NCBI RefSeq assembly: GCF_000495815.1 | Contig: NZ_AWGE01000007.1 | Location: 62,001 to 126,000, forward strand | Source: Asticcacaulis sp. AC466 | GTDB lineage: Bacteria > Pseudomonadota > Alphaproteobacteria > Caulobacterales > Caulobacteraceae | DNA: 64,000 bases | Reading direction: 5' to 3' | Shown: positions 1-9,480 of the stretch, piece after piece | How the letters are laid out: each line of letters begins with the position of its first letter | Numbering within the stretch: position 1 is the stretch's first letter | Notes under the pieces: model-generated | The model's database searches: none | Told to the model about the DNA's origin: nothing | Seen by the model: only the letters and a program-made list of their open reading frames with translations | Program-made: the position numbers and the translations under genes

Positions 1-5
1 GCCAT

Positions 6-33
6 AAAAAAAAACGGTCGGAAATTCCGACCG
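6..33 (-). terminator. Rho-independent terminator of clpP
   Basis: A 7-bp GC-rich stem (CGGTCGG at 15-21 pairing with CCGACCG at 27-33) with a 5-base loop is followed, reading leftward, by a run of nine T on the minus strand (6-14). It lies about 30 bases past the clpP stop codon, so it should end the leftward clpP transcript before whatever gene lies beyond the window edge. Confidence 0.85.
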
Positions 34-61
34 CTTGATTTCAGGTTGCGATGGCTGAAAC

Positions 62-697
62 CTATGCGTCCTTGCCGCTTTCGGCATCGGCGCGCTTTTC
101 GTAGACGTGGTCGATAAGGCCAAATTCCTTGGCTTCATCGGCGGTCATATAGCGGTCGCGGTCCAGGGTCTTCTCGATGGTGTCGTAGCTCTGACCCGTA
201 TGCTTGACGTAAATCTCGTTCAGCAGCTTCTTCGTCTTGCGCATGTCTTCGGCCTGGATTTCGATATCCGACGCCATGCCACGCGCACCGCCCGAGGGTT
301 GGTGCACCATGATCTTGGAGTTGGGCAGCGAAATGCGCTGGCCCGCTTCACCGGCCTGGAGGATGAGGGAGCCAGCCGACGCCGCCATGCCCATGCACAC
401 CGTGGTAACGGGCGATTTGATGTATTGCATGGTGTCGTAAATCGCCAAGGCCGAGGTCACCTGGCCGCCGGGCGAATTGATGTACATGCTGATTTCCTTT
501 TTCGGGTTTTCCGATTCGAGGAACAGCAACTGGGCGCAAATCAGCGAGGCCATGCCGTCTTCAAACGGCCCCGTCAGAAAGATAATGCGCTCTTTCAGCA
601 TGCGTGAGAAGATGTCGTAGGCGCGTTCGCCGCGGCTGGATTGCTCCACAACCATCGGCACAAGGTTCATAGTCAGGTTATCGATGGGGTCGCGCAT
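62..697 (-). CDS. clpP: ATP-dependent Clp protease proteolytic subunit ClpP
   Basis: Serine peptidase subunit that forms the two-ring barrel and degrades unfolded substrates delivered by ClpX or ClpA in the cytoplasm. The 211-residue protein has the normal length. The catalytic triad is visible as Ser107 in the MGMAASAG segment, His132 in MVHQPSGG and Asp181 in DRDRYM, each at the same spacing as in E. coli ClpP. I chose the ATG at 697 because AAGGA lies 6 bases upstream; a GTG directly before it (700) is the alternative. A terminator follows the gene. tig lies upstream on the same strand, separated by two small genes, a loosened version of the usual tig-clpP order. Confidence 0.97.
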   Translation of the reverse strand: MRDPIDNLTMNLVPMVVEQSSRGERAYDIFSRMLKERIIFLTGPFEDGMASLICAQLLFLESENPKKEISMYINSPGGQVTSALAIYDTMQYIKSPVTTVCMGMAASAGSLILQAGEAGQRISLPNSKIMVHQPSGGARGMASDIEIQAEDMRKTKKLLNEIYVKHTGQSYDTIEKTLDRDRYMTADEAKEFGLIDHVYEKRADAESGKDA

Positions 698-883
698 CAC
701 GAATCCTTATTTGGAATGTTTTAAAGTCTGGGCGCAGATATAGGGCTAAATGTCTTAACCGTAAGTGGATGCGTTCCAGCCTGCCTTATATGTATTCACC
801 CTTATCGCCGAAGCAATAGGGACGCCGGCAAATTGGCAATTTACCGACCGGATTTCAAGTGCGATGCGAAAACGCTCGGTTGC

Positions 884-1096
884 CTATTGTCCGCTGTGCG
901 GGGCGCGGCTGTTTTTTCCCGTCTCATCGACACCTTTTCCATGAGTATCGCCGTGACCTGTCTGGTCCTTGGACAGGCGATCATCGCCGCTGGTCTGCTT
1001 TTCTGCGGGGTCGTCTTTTTGCTGGCGATGGGCGGCGTCGGTTTCGGCGGCGCGATGTTTGGTGATATTGTCGTCGGCCTGTTTGGCGGTGGACAT
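884..1096 (-). CDS. Small hydrophilic protein, function unknown
   Basis: A 70-residue reading frame, very hydrophilic and rich in Asp, Lys, Gln, Gly and His, with no predicted membrane segment and no domain I recognise. What supports it as a gene is the start: TAAGGAGC ends 7 bases before the ATG, an excellent Shine-Dalgarno match. The composition (many charged residues plus Gly, low hydrophobicity) suggests a disordered protein, perhaps like short stress-induced proteins, but that is only inference. The opposite strand also has open frames here, which lack comparable ribosome binding sites. It stands alone upstream of clpP with a 186-base gap. Confidence 0.5.
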   Translation of the reverse strand: MSTAKQADDNITKHRAAETDAAHRQQKDDPAEKQTSGDDRLSKDQTGHGDTHGKGVDETGKNSRAPHSGQ

Positions 1097-1313
1097 GACT
1101 GAGCTCCTTATTGGCATCAAGGACGCTAGCGTGGATAGATAGCCATCAAAAATCGAGGTGGAACTCTGAATTGCCAAGACCGGCTCGATAGACCGCCGAA
1201 CACATGACGGCTTTGCGGGCTGAGGATACGACAACGTCACTACGTAATAATGTTTATTTTTATCAGATGTTTAAGTGTAACTTGCGGAATGAAATTTACA
1301 AAGGGAATGCCAA

Positions 1314-1778
1314 ATGATTGATACACCAGAGCTGGTCGACGTGCCGGCGCGAAAGATTGCCAAGATCCACCTCGTAGTGCCTTCAAAAGACATTATGACG
1401 CACATGGGCGCGGGCCTAAAAGAGGTGAGGCAGGCATTGGCGGAACAGAATATCAAAGCGTCTGGCGCTTGGCTTACTCACCATTTCAAGGTGCCCAACA
1501 CGACGTTCGATTTTGAAATATGCATACCGGTAGAGACCGATATAGCCCCTCAGGGGCGTGTAGGAGCCGGTGAATTGCGAGCTGCCCGCATCGCAAGAAC
1601 CGTCTATAATGGCAATTATAGTGGCCTGCCGAACGGCTGGGTCGAGTTCATGACCTGGATCCACGCTCATGAGCTTCAAATGGCGGGCGATTTTTGTGAA
1701 GCCTATACCGTCGGCCCGGATGACAGCACGGACCCCGCCGATTGGCGGACCGAACTCAGTTGCCCTTTGCAAGTGTAG
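1314..1778 (+). CDS. GyrI-like effector-binding domain protein
   Basis: A 154-residue protein resembling the stand-alone AraC effector-binding / GyrI-like (SOUL-type) fold: an early segment with PARKIAKIHLVVP, a middle segment FEICIPVETD and a late segment with NGWVEFMTWIHAHEL that match the usual beta-alpha-beta repeats. These domains bind small hydrophobic ligands; no DNA-binding domain is fused here. The ATG at 1314 has AAGGGA 7 bases upstream. It converges on tig and shares the hairpin terminator at 1838-1865. A second protein of this fold, fused to an AraC head, lies at 6140-6988. The ligand and physiological role cannot be told from sequence. Confidence 0.75.
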   Translation: MIDTPELVDVPARKIAKIHLVVPSKDIMTHMGAGLKEVRQALAEQNIKASGAWLTHHFKVPNTTFDFEICIPVETDIAPQGRVGAGELRAARIARTVYNGNYSGLPNGWVEFMTWIHAHELQMAGDFCEAYTVGPDDSTDPADWRTELSCPLQV

Positions 1779-1837
1779 AGGCGCTTATTAAGACGGGGCG
1801 TCGCCGTCAGCGCCATCCTGCTCAATAAACAGACAAA

Positions 1838-1865
1838 AAAAGAGGCCCCAAACGGGGCCTCTTTT
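1838..1865. terminator. Bidirectional hairpin terminator between convergent genes
   Basis: A 12-bp perfect stem (AAAAGAGGCCCC at 1838-1849, GGGGCCTCTTTT at 1854-1865) with a 4-base loop. A runs on the left arm and T runs on the right arm make it functional for both the rightward effector-binding gene and the leftward tig gene. Confidence 0.9.
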
Positions 1866-1887
1866 CTATGACTTGCAGCCGACAAGC

Positions 1888-3231
1888 TTATGCTTCTTCA
1901 TCTTCTTTCAGAAGGTCTTCCTTGCTGATCGGCGCGTCCGTTACCTTGGCGAGCGAGAAGATCAGGTCGCAGACCTTTTCTTCGTAGATCGGTGCGCGGA
2001 TTTGCGCGGCAGCGCCGGGGTTCTTGGTATAGAATTCAAACACCTGGCGTTCCTGACCCGGATAGTTGCGGGCTTCCTGCATGATCGCCTGATTGACTTC
2101 CTGGTCGGTGACCTGGACGTTCTGGCGTGTGCCGATTTCGGCGAGCACTAGACCCAGGCGCACGCGGCGCTCGGCGATCTTCATGTACTCGTCCTTCAGT
2201 TCTTGCTCGGACTTGTTCGAATCTTCTTCGGCGAGTTGGCCATTGGCCTTGTCTTGCTCGACCTGGGCCCAGATGCCATTGAACTCGGCTTCAAGCATAC
2301 GCTTGGGCAGTTCGAAATCGTGCTTTTCATCGAGGACGTCGAGTAGCTGACGCTTCATCTTGAAACGCGACGCCTGACCATATTGCTGTTGCAACTGGGT
2401 CTTCAGGATGTCCTTCAGCGCGTCCAGGCTTTCCAGCCCGAGGCTCTTGGCCAATTCGTCGTCAGCTTCGCCTGCCTTCGGCGCCAGGATGTCCTGAACC
2501 GTGGTTTCGAACGTCGCGGCCTTGCCGGCCAGGTTGGCGGCGCCGTAGTTTTCCGGGAAGGTGACGTTGAGTGTCTTGGTCTCGCCCTTTTTCGCACCGA
2601 TCAATTGTTCTTCAAAGCCCGGGATGAATTGGCCCGAGCCGATAATCAGTTCGGCGCCTTCGGCCGAGCCGCCTTCGAACACGTCATCGCCGATCTTGCC
2701 GACGAAATCGATGATCAGCTTGTCGCCATCGGCGGCCTTGACGGTCTTGCCGGTCTTGGCTTCGAATTGCTTGGAGCCCGCAACAACGGTCTTCAGGGCT
2801 TCGTCGATATCAGCATCGGTCGGCTCGTAAACCGGGCGGGTCAGTTCGACCGTGTTCGGTTCAACCGGCGTGAAGATCGGCATCATTTCGACGGCGATTT
2901 CATAGGCCAGGTCGGACTTGCCCTCAATGACGCCTTCGATGTCGCCGATCGGCTTCAGTTCAGGTTGGCTGGCGGGACGGATGTTGGCATCGCTCATCGC
3001 CTTTTGAGTCGTCTCGTTCAGGGTTTCCTGAATGATTTCGCCCATCAGTTCCTTGCCGTACATCTTGCGGACGTGTGCCTGCGGCACCTTGCCCGGACGG
3101 AAGCCCTTGATATTCATCTTGGGGGCCAGTTCGGCAATCTTGGCGTCCAGCTTTTGTGTCAGATCGCCCTTGGCGATGGTGACTTCGAGGACGCGGCTCA
3201 GGCCTTCATTCAGTTTTTCAACGACTTGCAT
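1888..3231 (-). CDS. tig: Trigger factor, ribosome-associated chaperone
   Basis: Peptidyl-prolyl isomerase and holdase that meets nascent chains at the ribosome exit tunnel. The 447-residue protein shows the ribosome-binding signature GFRPGKVP near residue 42, then an FKBP-type isomerase domain (about 150-240, starting near the DGDKLIIDFVGKIGD segment) and a long helical C-terminal cradle. The ATG at 3231 is preceded by AAGGTAA at suitable spacing. An acidic tail (KEDLLKEDEEA) ends the protein. The gene is expressed leftward toward clpP but ends at its own strong terminator, so the two are probably not co-transcribed. Confidence 0.97.
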   Translation of the reverse strand: MQVVEKLNEGLSRVLEVTIAKGDLTQKLDAKIAELAPKMNIKGFRPGKVPQAHVRKMYGKELMGEIIQETLNETTQKAMSDANIRPASQPELKPIGDIEGVIEGKSDLAYEIAVEMMPIFTPVEPNTVELTRPVYEPTDADIDEALKTVVAGSKQFEAKTGKTVKAADGDKLIIDFVGKIGDDVFEGGSAEGAELIIGSGQFIPGFEEQLIGAKKGETKTLNVTFPENYGAANLAGKAATFETTVQDILAPKAGEADDELAKSLGLESLDALKDILKTQLQQQYGQASRFKMKRQLLDVLDEKHDFELPKRMLEAEFNGIWAQVEQDKANGQLAEEDSNKSEQELKDEYMKIAERRVRLGLVLAEIGTRQNVQVTDQEVNQAIMQEARNYPGQERQVFEFYTKNPGAAAQIRAPIYEEKVCDLIFSLAKVTDAPISKEDLLKEDEEA

Positions 3232-3448
3232 CGATCAGTTACCTTATGCCGGTTTGGTCCCTGACCTCTCGTCAGACCCGCACGGGCGGTTAAAAATAGC
3301 GACAAAGCGCCCCTGGCTGGCAGGGACGCCGAAAGATGAGCCCTTATGGCATGATTGCGGATCAGGTCAACGTTTATGTCGGGTGTGACCGTGTGTTCAG
3401 CGGAAATTTCGTGCTAACCTTCCCAAAACGTCGGGCGATAGCACAATC

Positions 3449-3946
3449 ATGATCCTGAAATACGTGTTGCCATGGGGCGCATTTACGATCGTCAGCGCCG
3501 AATCTGCTGAAATGATTGCAGCGTCACTTAGGGGCATCACCGGCCCTGCTCACGAACTGATGGGGCCTGACGACATCAGCGGAAAGAGCTATGTTTTTGT
3601 CGGAACCGTCGGAGACCGTCGGTTTAGGTTATCAACACCCCAGGAAGACTTCAACCTCGTCGGGTTTGCCAGGACACGAAACATATGCCGGCCTGTTCTA
3701 AATGGCAGGATTCATCCGGCGGCAGAAGGATGCGTAATTACCGTCGGCGTTCGAATGCAGGTGTTTTCGTACATTCTCTTGACCGGGCTGATGCTTACCT
3801 TGCTCACCGGGGCCATTTTCGCTTACGCTGAACAGAAGGCCGCAATACCGGTTATATGCGCCGTCATTGTCGTCAGCTTTTGCAATGGATTTTTCTGGTT
3901 TATGGTTCACAAGGCGCGCATGTTGTTAATCGCAGCGGTCACATGA
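3449..3946 (+). CDS. Hypothetical membrane protein with two C-terminal helices
   Basis: A 165-residue protein I do not recognise. The first 100 residues are soluble-like; two hydrophobic stretches follow (about residues 106-125, FSYILLTGLMLTLLTGAIF, and 132-152, IPVICAVIVVSF) with a short polar turn between them, giving a membrane hairpin at the C terminus. There is no clear Shine-Dalgarno site before the ATG, which lowers confidence in the exact start. The next gene, a lipoprotein on the same strand 58 bases on, has its own strong ribosome binding site; the two could be co-transcribed. Confidence 0.55.
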   Translation: MILKYVLPWGAFTIVSAESAEMIAASLRGITGPAHELMGPDDISGKSYVFVGTVGDRRFRLSTPQEDFNLVGFARTRNICRPVLNGRIHPAAEGCVITVGVRMQVFSYILLTGLMLTLLTGAIFAYAEQKAAIPVICAVIVVSFCNGFFWFMVHKARMLLIAAVT

Positions 3947-4004
3947 ACATCGTGATTTTTTGCAACAAGAATCCTAGTCTCTTATGTTCTGACAGGAGGC
4001 CAGC

Positions 4005-4787
4005 TTGCGTTCGTATCCTTACATTCCGCTAATTCTAATGGTGGTTCTCGTCGCCTGCAAACCCGCGCCGCCGCCGCAGAGGGCCGAAGGCATCGACCCC
4101 ACGTTTGAAGGTTCGGAGGACGAAAAGCGGACAATGGCGGTCGAAGCTGCCCTGATCGCCGCCAATCCTGGTCTTGCTGTGCGAAACGATCGCGATCTGA
4201 CCATTTTTCATAAAGGGGAGCAGATCACCAGTTACCGCAACGATCCGACGGGCTGTCAGCGCTACTTCCTCACCGGAGTCTTGAAGTTACGCGACAAGGC
4301 CGGTGACACTTACCCCGTCGCCGGTGTTACGTGCCACTTCGCCAACTCTGAAAACACCTATCTGGTCCTGCCCAACAGCGACAAATACCTCGTTCATGAG
4401 GATGCTTCAGCCTCGCCGGACGGCCGCTATCTAGTTTCCGGATTTGATCGGGCGGACAAGACGCAAGGCAGCCTGGCCATTGCCGAATGGCCGAAGGTTC
4501 GCGACGTCGTTATCTTTCCGGCGCATTGCAAAGGCATAGTCTGGCGTGACGGCACACATTTCTCGGCGACTTGCTGGCATAATGACGGGCCGAACGAAGC
4601 AAATCCGTATGATAGTTTTGCCTTCTATTTCAAAGCTGAGATCAGTCTTGATGCGGCTGGAAAATGGCAGATGGAAGCAACGCATTGGGTTGATCGCGAC
4701 ACCTATCAGCCCAAGACGATGGCTAAGCCCCTTTATCACTTTACGGCCGAGCCGCCGCCTGCCCCGCATTTCGATAAATCGACCTAG
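4005..4787 (+). CDS. Predicted lipoprotein, function unknown
   Basis: A 260-residue protein with a short basic start, a hydrophobic h-region and the lipobox LVAC near residue 18, so it should be lipid-modified and anchored in the envelope. The start is a TTG supported by AGGAGG at 3994-3999. The mature part has several cysteines and tryptophans and a stretch (SASPDGRYLVSGFD) that looks like a beta-propeller blade or WD-like strand pair, but no named family is clear. Its stop codon overlaps the stop of the convergent symporter gene by four bases, leaving no room for a terminator between them. Confidence 0.65.
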   Translation: MRSYPYIPLILMVVLVACKPAPPPQRAEGIDPTFEGSEDEKRTMAVEAALIAANPGLAVRNDRDLTIFHKGEQITSYRNDPTGCQRYFLTGVLKLRDKAGDTYPVAGVTCHFANSENTYLVLPNSDKYLVHEDASASPDGRYLVSGFDRADKTQGSLAIAEWPKVRDVVIFPAHCKGIVWRDGTHFSATCWHNDGPNEANPYDSFAFYFKAEISLDAAGKWQMEATHWVDRDTYQPKTMAKPLYHFTAEPPPAPHFDKST

Positions 4788-6022
4788 ACTTTTATCTCTT
4801 CTTCCTTGTCGAGTTGGCCTTCCCACTTGGCGATCACCGCCGACGCGACGCTGTTGCCCAGCACGTTGGTGGCCGAACGCCCCATGTCGAGCAGATGGTC
4901 GACGCCCAGGACAAGCGCGATCCATTCCGTCGGCAAGCCGAAATAGGCCAGGGTCGCCATGATGACCACCAGAGAGGCGCGCGGCACGCCGGCAATCCCC
5001 TTGGACGTTATCAACAGCAGAAACAGCATCATGATGATTTGCGCCGTAGTGAAATGCACGCCGTACGCTTGGGCAATAAACAGCGTCGCAAAGGTGCAGT
5101 AGATCATCGAGCCGTCGAGATTGAAGGAATACCCGAGCGGCAGAACGAACGAAACAATCTTGCGCGAGATGCCGACGGTGGGCAAGCCGGCCAGGAGCTT
5201 CGGATAGGCTGCTTCCGAGCTGGCGGTGGAAAACGCCAGCAGGGTTGGTTCGCGAATGACGCCAAGGAGGCGTAGCATTCGGCCGCCCAAAAACAAAAAG
5301 CCCAAAAGGATCAGCAGTCCCCACAAAACGCCCATGGCGCCGTAAAACCCGGCCATGAACTTGGCGTATGTGATCAGAATGGGAAGCCCTTGCTCCGATA
5401 CGGTCTTAGCTAAGGCCCCGAAAATGGCGAAGGGTGCGAACTTCATCACCACTTCGGTGACCTTCAGCATAATGGCTGACGCTTCTTCTGCCAGTTCCAT
5501 GACGCGCGGTGACTTCTTTTCAAGCATAGATATGGCGGTGCCAACGAAGACGGCGAAAATGACGATCTGGAGGATTTCATTGTCCGCCATGGCCTTGATT
5601 ATCGAACTGGGAATCAGGTGTTCGACGAATTTCTCGATCGTGAAGCCTTCTGTCGTTGGCGCCTTGATGGCCTCCCCGGCCATTTGCAGACTCATGCCGA
5701 CACCGGGTTTAAGCCATTCGACCATCAAAATGCCGATGATGAGCGACACGATCGACATAGCCAGAAACCACGCCAGAGACTTAAGGCCGACACGGCCCAC
5801 TGAGGCGGCGTCTTCCATATGCCCGATGCCCGCGATGAGCGTGAATAGCACCAGGGGGGCTATGATCATCTTGATTAAGGTGATGAAGATCTTAGTCAGC
5901 AACCCATAGATCATGGTCGCCGTCTTGAGGTTTTCAGCCGTCAGATATTCGTGGCTGGCCCAGCCCGCGCCAACGCCCGCCACCATAGCGAACAGGATAA
6001 ACAGCGCAAATTTCGACTTCAT
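4784..6022 (-). CDS. Dicarboxylate/amino acid:cation symporter (DctA-like)
   Basis: Inner-membrane secondary transporter of the DAACS (SDF) family, 412 residues, close to the family's usual size, with multiple hydrophobic segments. Diagnostic segments are the hairpin-1 serine-rich motif (FSTASSEAAYP), SFNLDGSMIY in helix 7, and the helix 8 motif DMGRSATNVLGN. The GN ending of the last motif, rather than GD, is what DctA-type C4-dicarboxylate carriers have, so succinate, fumarate or malate uptake with sodium or protons is more likely than glutamate (inference). GGGAGC precedes the ATG. It is monocistronic and divergent from nothing; the AraC regulator upstream is on the same strand. Confidence 0.88.
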   Translation of the reverse strand: MKSKFALFILFAMVAGVGAGWASHEYLTAENLKTATMIYGLLTKIFITLIKMIIAPLVLFTLIAGIGHMEDAASVGRVGLKSLAWFLAMSIVSLIIGILMVEWLKPGVGMSLQMAGEAIKAPTTEGFTIEKFVEHLIPSSIIKAMADNEILQIVIFAVFVGTAISMLEKKSPRVMELAEEASAIMLKVTEVVMKFAPFAIFGALAKTVSEQGLPILITYAKFMAGFYGAMGVLWGLLILLGFLFLGGRMLRLLGVIREPTLLAFSTASSEAAYPKLLAGLPTVGISRKIVSFVLPLGYSFNLDGSMIYCTFATLFIAQAYGVHFTTAQIIMMLFLLLITSKGIAGVPRASLVVIMATLAYFGLPTEWIALVLGVDHLLDMGRSATNVLGNSVASAVIAKWEGQLDKEEEIKV

Positions 6023-6139
6023 GGAAGCTCCCTCAAACAGCCTTGTCCACGAACACTAGACGAGGTGTTGAAGATGCGCCAGCCCTGTATCGGGCTTACC
6101 ACGGAGGGAAGTCTCGCTGTCGGAAATCCGAATCGAGCG

Positions 6140-6988
6140 TCAAGCCTCTACCGCTATCCAGATTTCCACGCCACCCTCGCCCGTTCGGCCGTTGAATTTC
6201 GGGCCATATTTTTCGAAAAACGGCGCATGTTTCACGCGAAGGCCGGATTCGGGCAACCATTTGTCCCAAATGGTCGACCAGGTCGCGCGCAGACCGGAAA
6301 TATGGCCAGTGTGAACAAACCGGGCATAGGTTTGGGGCGCGATTCGAACGGTAGAAAATTCCGGTGGAAGGTCTGCATCGGGTGAAACCTCAACCCCGGC
6401 GATGTAGTCGATGGCATTATCGGACTGATTATAGCAGACGCCATAGGTTGTATGCGGATCGCCGATTCTTCCCGGGACATCGGGCAGATACGGCCCGAAC
6501 TTTTGCCATAGCATCGGTATAGCTGCGGTTTCTTCCCCGCGATAATGGCCGCTCAGGCCGCCGATACATATCGCCTGCCCTGTGACGAGCGTGTGTGGGC
6601 TCGGGATGTCGATAAGCGCTTTGTCCATGATAAAGGGCTCCTGTAGCTTTATGCCGTATAGCGATTTCCGATCGCGTGCCTGCTCTGGCGTCATGCCGAA
6701 CTGATCGCGAAACGCGCGGGTGAAGGCTTCGTGCGATCCGTAACCAGCATCGAGTGCGACACTAAGTATGTCCCCCGCCCCGCCAGCCAGCCGTTTCGCT
6801 GCTTCTGACAGCCTTCGGGCGCGCACATAGGCCATGACCGGCATCCCCATGCGCACATCAAAAACGCGCGTCATGTGGAACCGGCTGACACCGGCATGGG
6901 CGGCGATGTCGTCGAGCGTCATGCTCATATCGAAGCGGTTTTCGATAAACCACAAGGCCTTGGCGGCAGGATGGACGGCAGAATTCAC
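6140..6988 (-). CDS. AraC-family regulator with GyrI-like effector domain
   Basis: Transcription factor with the DNA-binding domain at the N terminus (two helix-turn-helix units, about residues 10-105, including MTLDDIAAHAGVSRFHMTRVF and AGYGSHEAFTRAFRDQFGMTPEQAR) and a C-terminal GyrI-like ligand-binding domain (about 120-280). This is the MarA/Rob-like order. I place the start at the GTG at 6988 because GAGG lies 8 bases upstream of it; a GTG at 6997 would add three residues. The effector is unknown. No obvious target is next to it, except possibly the symporter gene downstream on the same strand. Confidence 0.88.
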   Translation of the reverse strand: MNSAVHPAAKALWFIENRFDMSMTLDDIAAHAGVSRFHMTRVFDVRMGMPVMAYVRARRLSEAAKRLAGGAGDILSVALDAGYGSHEAFTRAFRDQFGMTPEQARDRKSLYGIKLQEPFIMDKALIDIPSPHTLVTGQAICIGGLSGHYRGEETAAIPMLWQKFGPYLPDVPGRIGDPHTTYGVCYNQSDNAIDYIAGVEVSPDADLPPEFSTVRIAPQTYARFVHTGHISGLRATWSTIWDKWLPESGLRVKHAPFFEKYGPKFNGRTGEGGVEIWIAVEA

Positions 6989-7074
6989 GGGCTTCACCTC
7001 ACGGGGCGACCTTAGGCCGGGCCGCGGACGTCCATTTGATCAGAATTGCGCTGTGAAGAAAAGAAATAGGAAAC

Positions 7075-7159
7075 TGGTGCGGATGAGAGGACTCGAACCT
7101 CCACGCCTTGCAGCGCTGGAACCTAAACCCAGTGCGTCTACCAGTTCCGCCACATCCGC
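7075..7159 (-). tRNA. tRNA-Leu (anticodon UAG)
   Basis: An 85-base leucine tRNA read on the minus strand. The acceptor stem GCGGATG pairs with CATCCGC, the discriminator is A, and the CCA end is encoded (7075-7077). The anticodon loop TTTAGGT gives UAG within a CTGGG/TCCAG stem. A long variable arm and the GTTCGAGTC T-loop region are as expected for tRNA-Leu. It decodes CUN-type leucine codons, mainly CUA. Confidence 0.96.
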
Positions 7160-7533
7160 ATGTCAGCTTTCAGGCACCGGACTATTACAGACGCTATCCG
7201 GAGGGGCGCTCTGTGACGCAAAGCGCGGCCGCCGTCAAGCTGATATCCATGACTTAAGCGTAGTCGGCATGATTGTGAAATGTTGCGGCGCGAAAATTTG
7301 ATCGTTTTTCACGTTGATTTCGTGGTCTAAGCGCCTAATCTGATTGCAGTTGAGACGGGTTTTCGTCCTTTATGCGAATCAACCTGCCGCGTCCGGTAAA
7401 TTTTCTCTTTATATGTGGTGAAATCGCGCTAAAACGCATTTTCCTTTTGTATTTGCCAAAGGCAAAGGCTAAAGGCCGACCACCTTGCGTTCACGCGTCG
7501 TAATACATTCTTACAGCCATGTGAGATGGCACG
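7160..7533. other. Long intergenic region upstream of glnB
   Basis: About 370 bases between the tRNA-Leu gene and the candidate glnB promoter. I find no open frame with a ribosome binding site and no hairpin terminator. It is locally AT-rich (7290-7460) compared with the coding sequence, which suits a regulatory region, but I cannot assign sites other than the sigma-54-like promoter just downstream. Confidence 0.4.
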
Positions 7534-7566
7534 CTGGAAATGCGCTTGCATTCTTGCGCAATGCAA
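7534..7566 (+). promoter_or_regulatory. Candidate sigma-54 promoter of glnB with inverted repeat
   Basis: CTGG at 7534-7537 and TTGCA at 7546-7550 match the -24 and -12 elements, with exactly 10 bases between the invariant GG and GC. Transcription would start near 7561, about 50 bases before glnB. An inverted repeat (TTGCATT at 7546-7552, AATGCAA at 7560-7566) overlaps the -12 element. Sigma-54 control with NtrC activation is well known for glnBA in proteobacteria; its use here is inference, and no distal NtrC sites were identified with certainty. Confidence 0.5.
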
Positions 7567-7594
7567 ACAAGTTACGGTGCGGAACGGTCTATAG

Positions 7595-7948
<354 letters not shown>

Positions 7949-8008
7949 AAGACCGACGCGTTCCGCCTTCCCTACTTTTAAATCTACAGGCTTAATGGGG
8001 CGTCAAAT

Positions 8009-9415
8009 ATGACCGCAGCAGACATTCTCAAGCTCATCAAGGAAAAGGACGTCAAGTATGTTGACGTGCGTTTTTCCGACGTGAAGGGCAAACTCCAGCA
8101 CGTGACCTTTGACATCGATCTCGTCGATGAGGATTTCCTGAATGACGGCACGATGTTCGACGGTTCGTCGATCGCCGGTTGGAAAGCCATCAACGAATCC
8201 GACATGAAGCTCCGCCCCGACCTGAAGACGGCCTATATCGATCCGTTCTATCAGCAGACGACGTTGTTCATGTTCTGCGATGTCGTGAACCCCGACACCA
8301 ATGAACCGTACAACCGCGACCCGCGCTCGATCGCGAAGAAGGCCTTGGCCTATACGCAGGCGGCCGGCGTCGGCGACACCGTCTATTTCGGCCCGGAAGC
8401 CGAATTCTTCATGTTTGACGACGTTCGCTGGTCGATCGCGCCGGACAACACCGGCTACGCCTTCGATTCGACCGAACTGCCGCACAACTCGGCTAAGGTC
8501 TACCCTGAAGGCAATATGGGACATCGCCCGGGGCCTAAGGGCGGCTACTTCCCCGTCAATCCGGTCGACTCCGCTCAGGATTTGCGCGGTGAAATGCTCG
8601 CCGTCATGGGTGAATTGGGCATGGAACCGGAAAAGCACCACCACGAAGTGGCGCCCGCCCAGCACGAACTTGGCCTGAAGTTCTCGGACATGCTGACCAT
8701 GGCCGACCGTACCCAGCTCTACAAGTACGTTGTCCAGAACGTTGCCCATGCCTACGGCAAGTCAGTGACCTTCATGGCCAAGCCGATGTTTGGCGACAAC
8801 GGTTCGGGCATGCACGTTCACCAGTCGATCTGGAAGAACGGCAAGCCGCTTTTCGCGGGCGACAAGTATGCCGGTCTGTCTGACCTGTGCCTGTGGTACA
8901 TCGGCGGCATCATCAAGCACGCCAAGGCGATCAACGCCTTCTCGAACTCGACGACCAACAGTTACAAACGCCTGGTTCCGGGCTACGAAGCACCGGTCAA
9001 GCTCGCCTATTCGGCACGTAACCGTTCGGCCTCGATCCGTATTCCGTGGGTATCTTCGCCGAAGGGCAAGCGTCTTGAAGCTCGCTTCCCGGATCCGATG
9101 GGCAACCCCTATCTGACCTTCACCGCCCTACTGATGGCTGGCCTCGACGGTATCGAGAATCGTATCGATCCGGGCGCACCCGCCGACAAGAACCTGTATG
9201 ATCTGCCGCCCCAAGAGCAAAAGAACATCCCGGAAGTCTGCGGTTCGCTGCGTGAAGCGCTTGAAAACCTCGACAAGGACCGCGCTTTCCTTAAGAAGGG
9301 CGGCGTGATGGACGACGATTTCATCGACTCTTACATCGAACTGAAGATGGAAGAAGTGATGAACCTCGAACTGCGTCCGCACCCGATCGAATTCGAGATG
9401 TATTACAAGTGCTAA
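8009..9415 (+). CDS. glnA: Glutamine synthetase type I
   Basis: Dodecameric enzyme that makes glutamine from glutamate, ammonia and ATP, the main entry point for ammonia. The 468-residue protein has the GSI-beta features: DGSSIAGW near residue 50, EAEFFMFD metal-binding glutamates, [20 protein letters not shown] and the adenylylation site Tyr397 within NLYDLPPQ. Activity is therefore expected to be controlled by GlnE in response to PII, which is encoded just upstream. A strong terminator at 9450-9480 ends the operon. Confidence 0.98.
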   Translation: MTAADILKLIKEKDVKYVDVRFSDVKGKLQHVTFDIDLVDEDFLNDGTMFDGSSIAGWKAINESDMKLRPDLKTAYIDPFYQQTTLFMFCDVVNPDTNEPYNRDPRSIAKKALAYTQAAGVGDTVYFGPEAEFFMFDDVRWSIAPDNTGYAFDSTELPHNSAKVYPEGNMGHRPGPKGGYFPVNPVDSAQDLRGEMLAVMGELGMEPEKHHHEVAPAQHELGLKFSDMLTMADRTQLYKYVVQNVAHAYGKSVTFMAKPMFGDNGSGMHVHQSIWKNGKPLFAGDKYAGLSDLCLWYIGGIIKHAKAINAFSNSTTNSYKRLVPGYEAPVKLAYSARNRSASIRIPWVSSPKGKRLEARFPDPMGNPYLTFTALLMAGLDGIENRIDPGAPADKNLYDLPPQEQKNIPEVCGSLREALENLDKDRAFLKKGGVMDDDFIDSYIELKMEEVMNLELRPHPIEFEMYYKC

Positions 9416-9449
9416 GCTGAATATCTTGTCGAAAGACATGAATGTTGCG

Positions 9450-9480
9450 ATAGGCCGTCCCGCATGGGGCGGCCTATTTT
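9450..9480 (+). terminator. Rho-independent terminator of glnBA
   Basis: A 12-bp stem (9450-9461 with 9466-9477, two or fewer G-T pairs) with a GCAT loop, followed by TTTTCTTT. It lies about 35 bases after the glnA stop codon and separates glnBA from amtB. Confidence 0.9.

Noticed and set aside
864-944. 26-codon plus-strand frame with a CPLCG zinc-ribbon-like motif
   Set aside because: Only one half of a zinc ribbon, no ribosome binding site, and overlaps the end of the minus-strand small gene; too little to call a gene.
833-1102. Plus-strand frame with hydrophobic stretch opposite the small hydrophilic gene
   Set aside because: Starts at TTG without a Shine-Dalgarno; the hydrophobicity is the expected mirror of the charged minus-strand frame, which has a strong ribosome binding site.
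2383-3264. 293-codon plus-strand frame opposite tig
   Set aside because: Fully antisense to trigger factor with its signature motifs; no ribosome binding site and unnatural composition.
7448-7482. Three near-copies of AAAGGC in the glnB upstream region
   Set aside because: Copies are short and imperfectly spaced; not distinguishable from chance in an AT-rich region.
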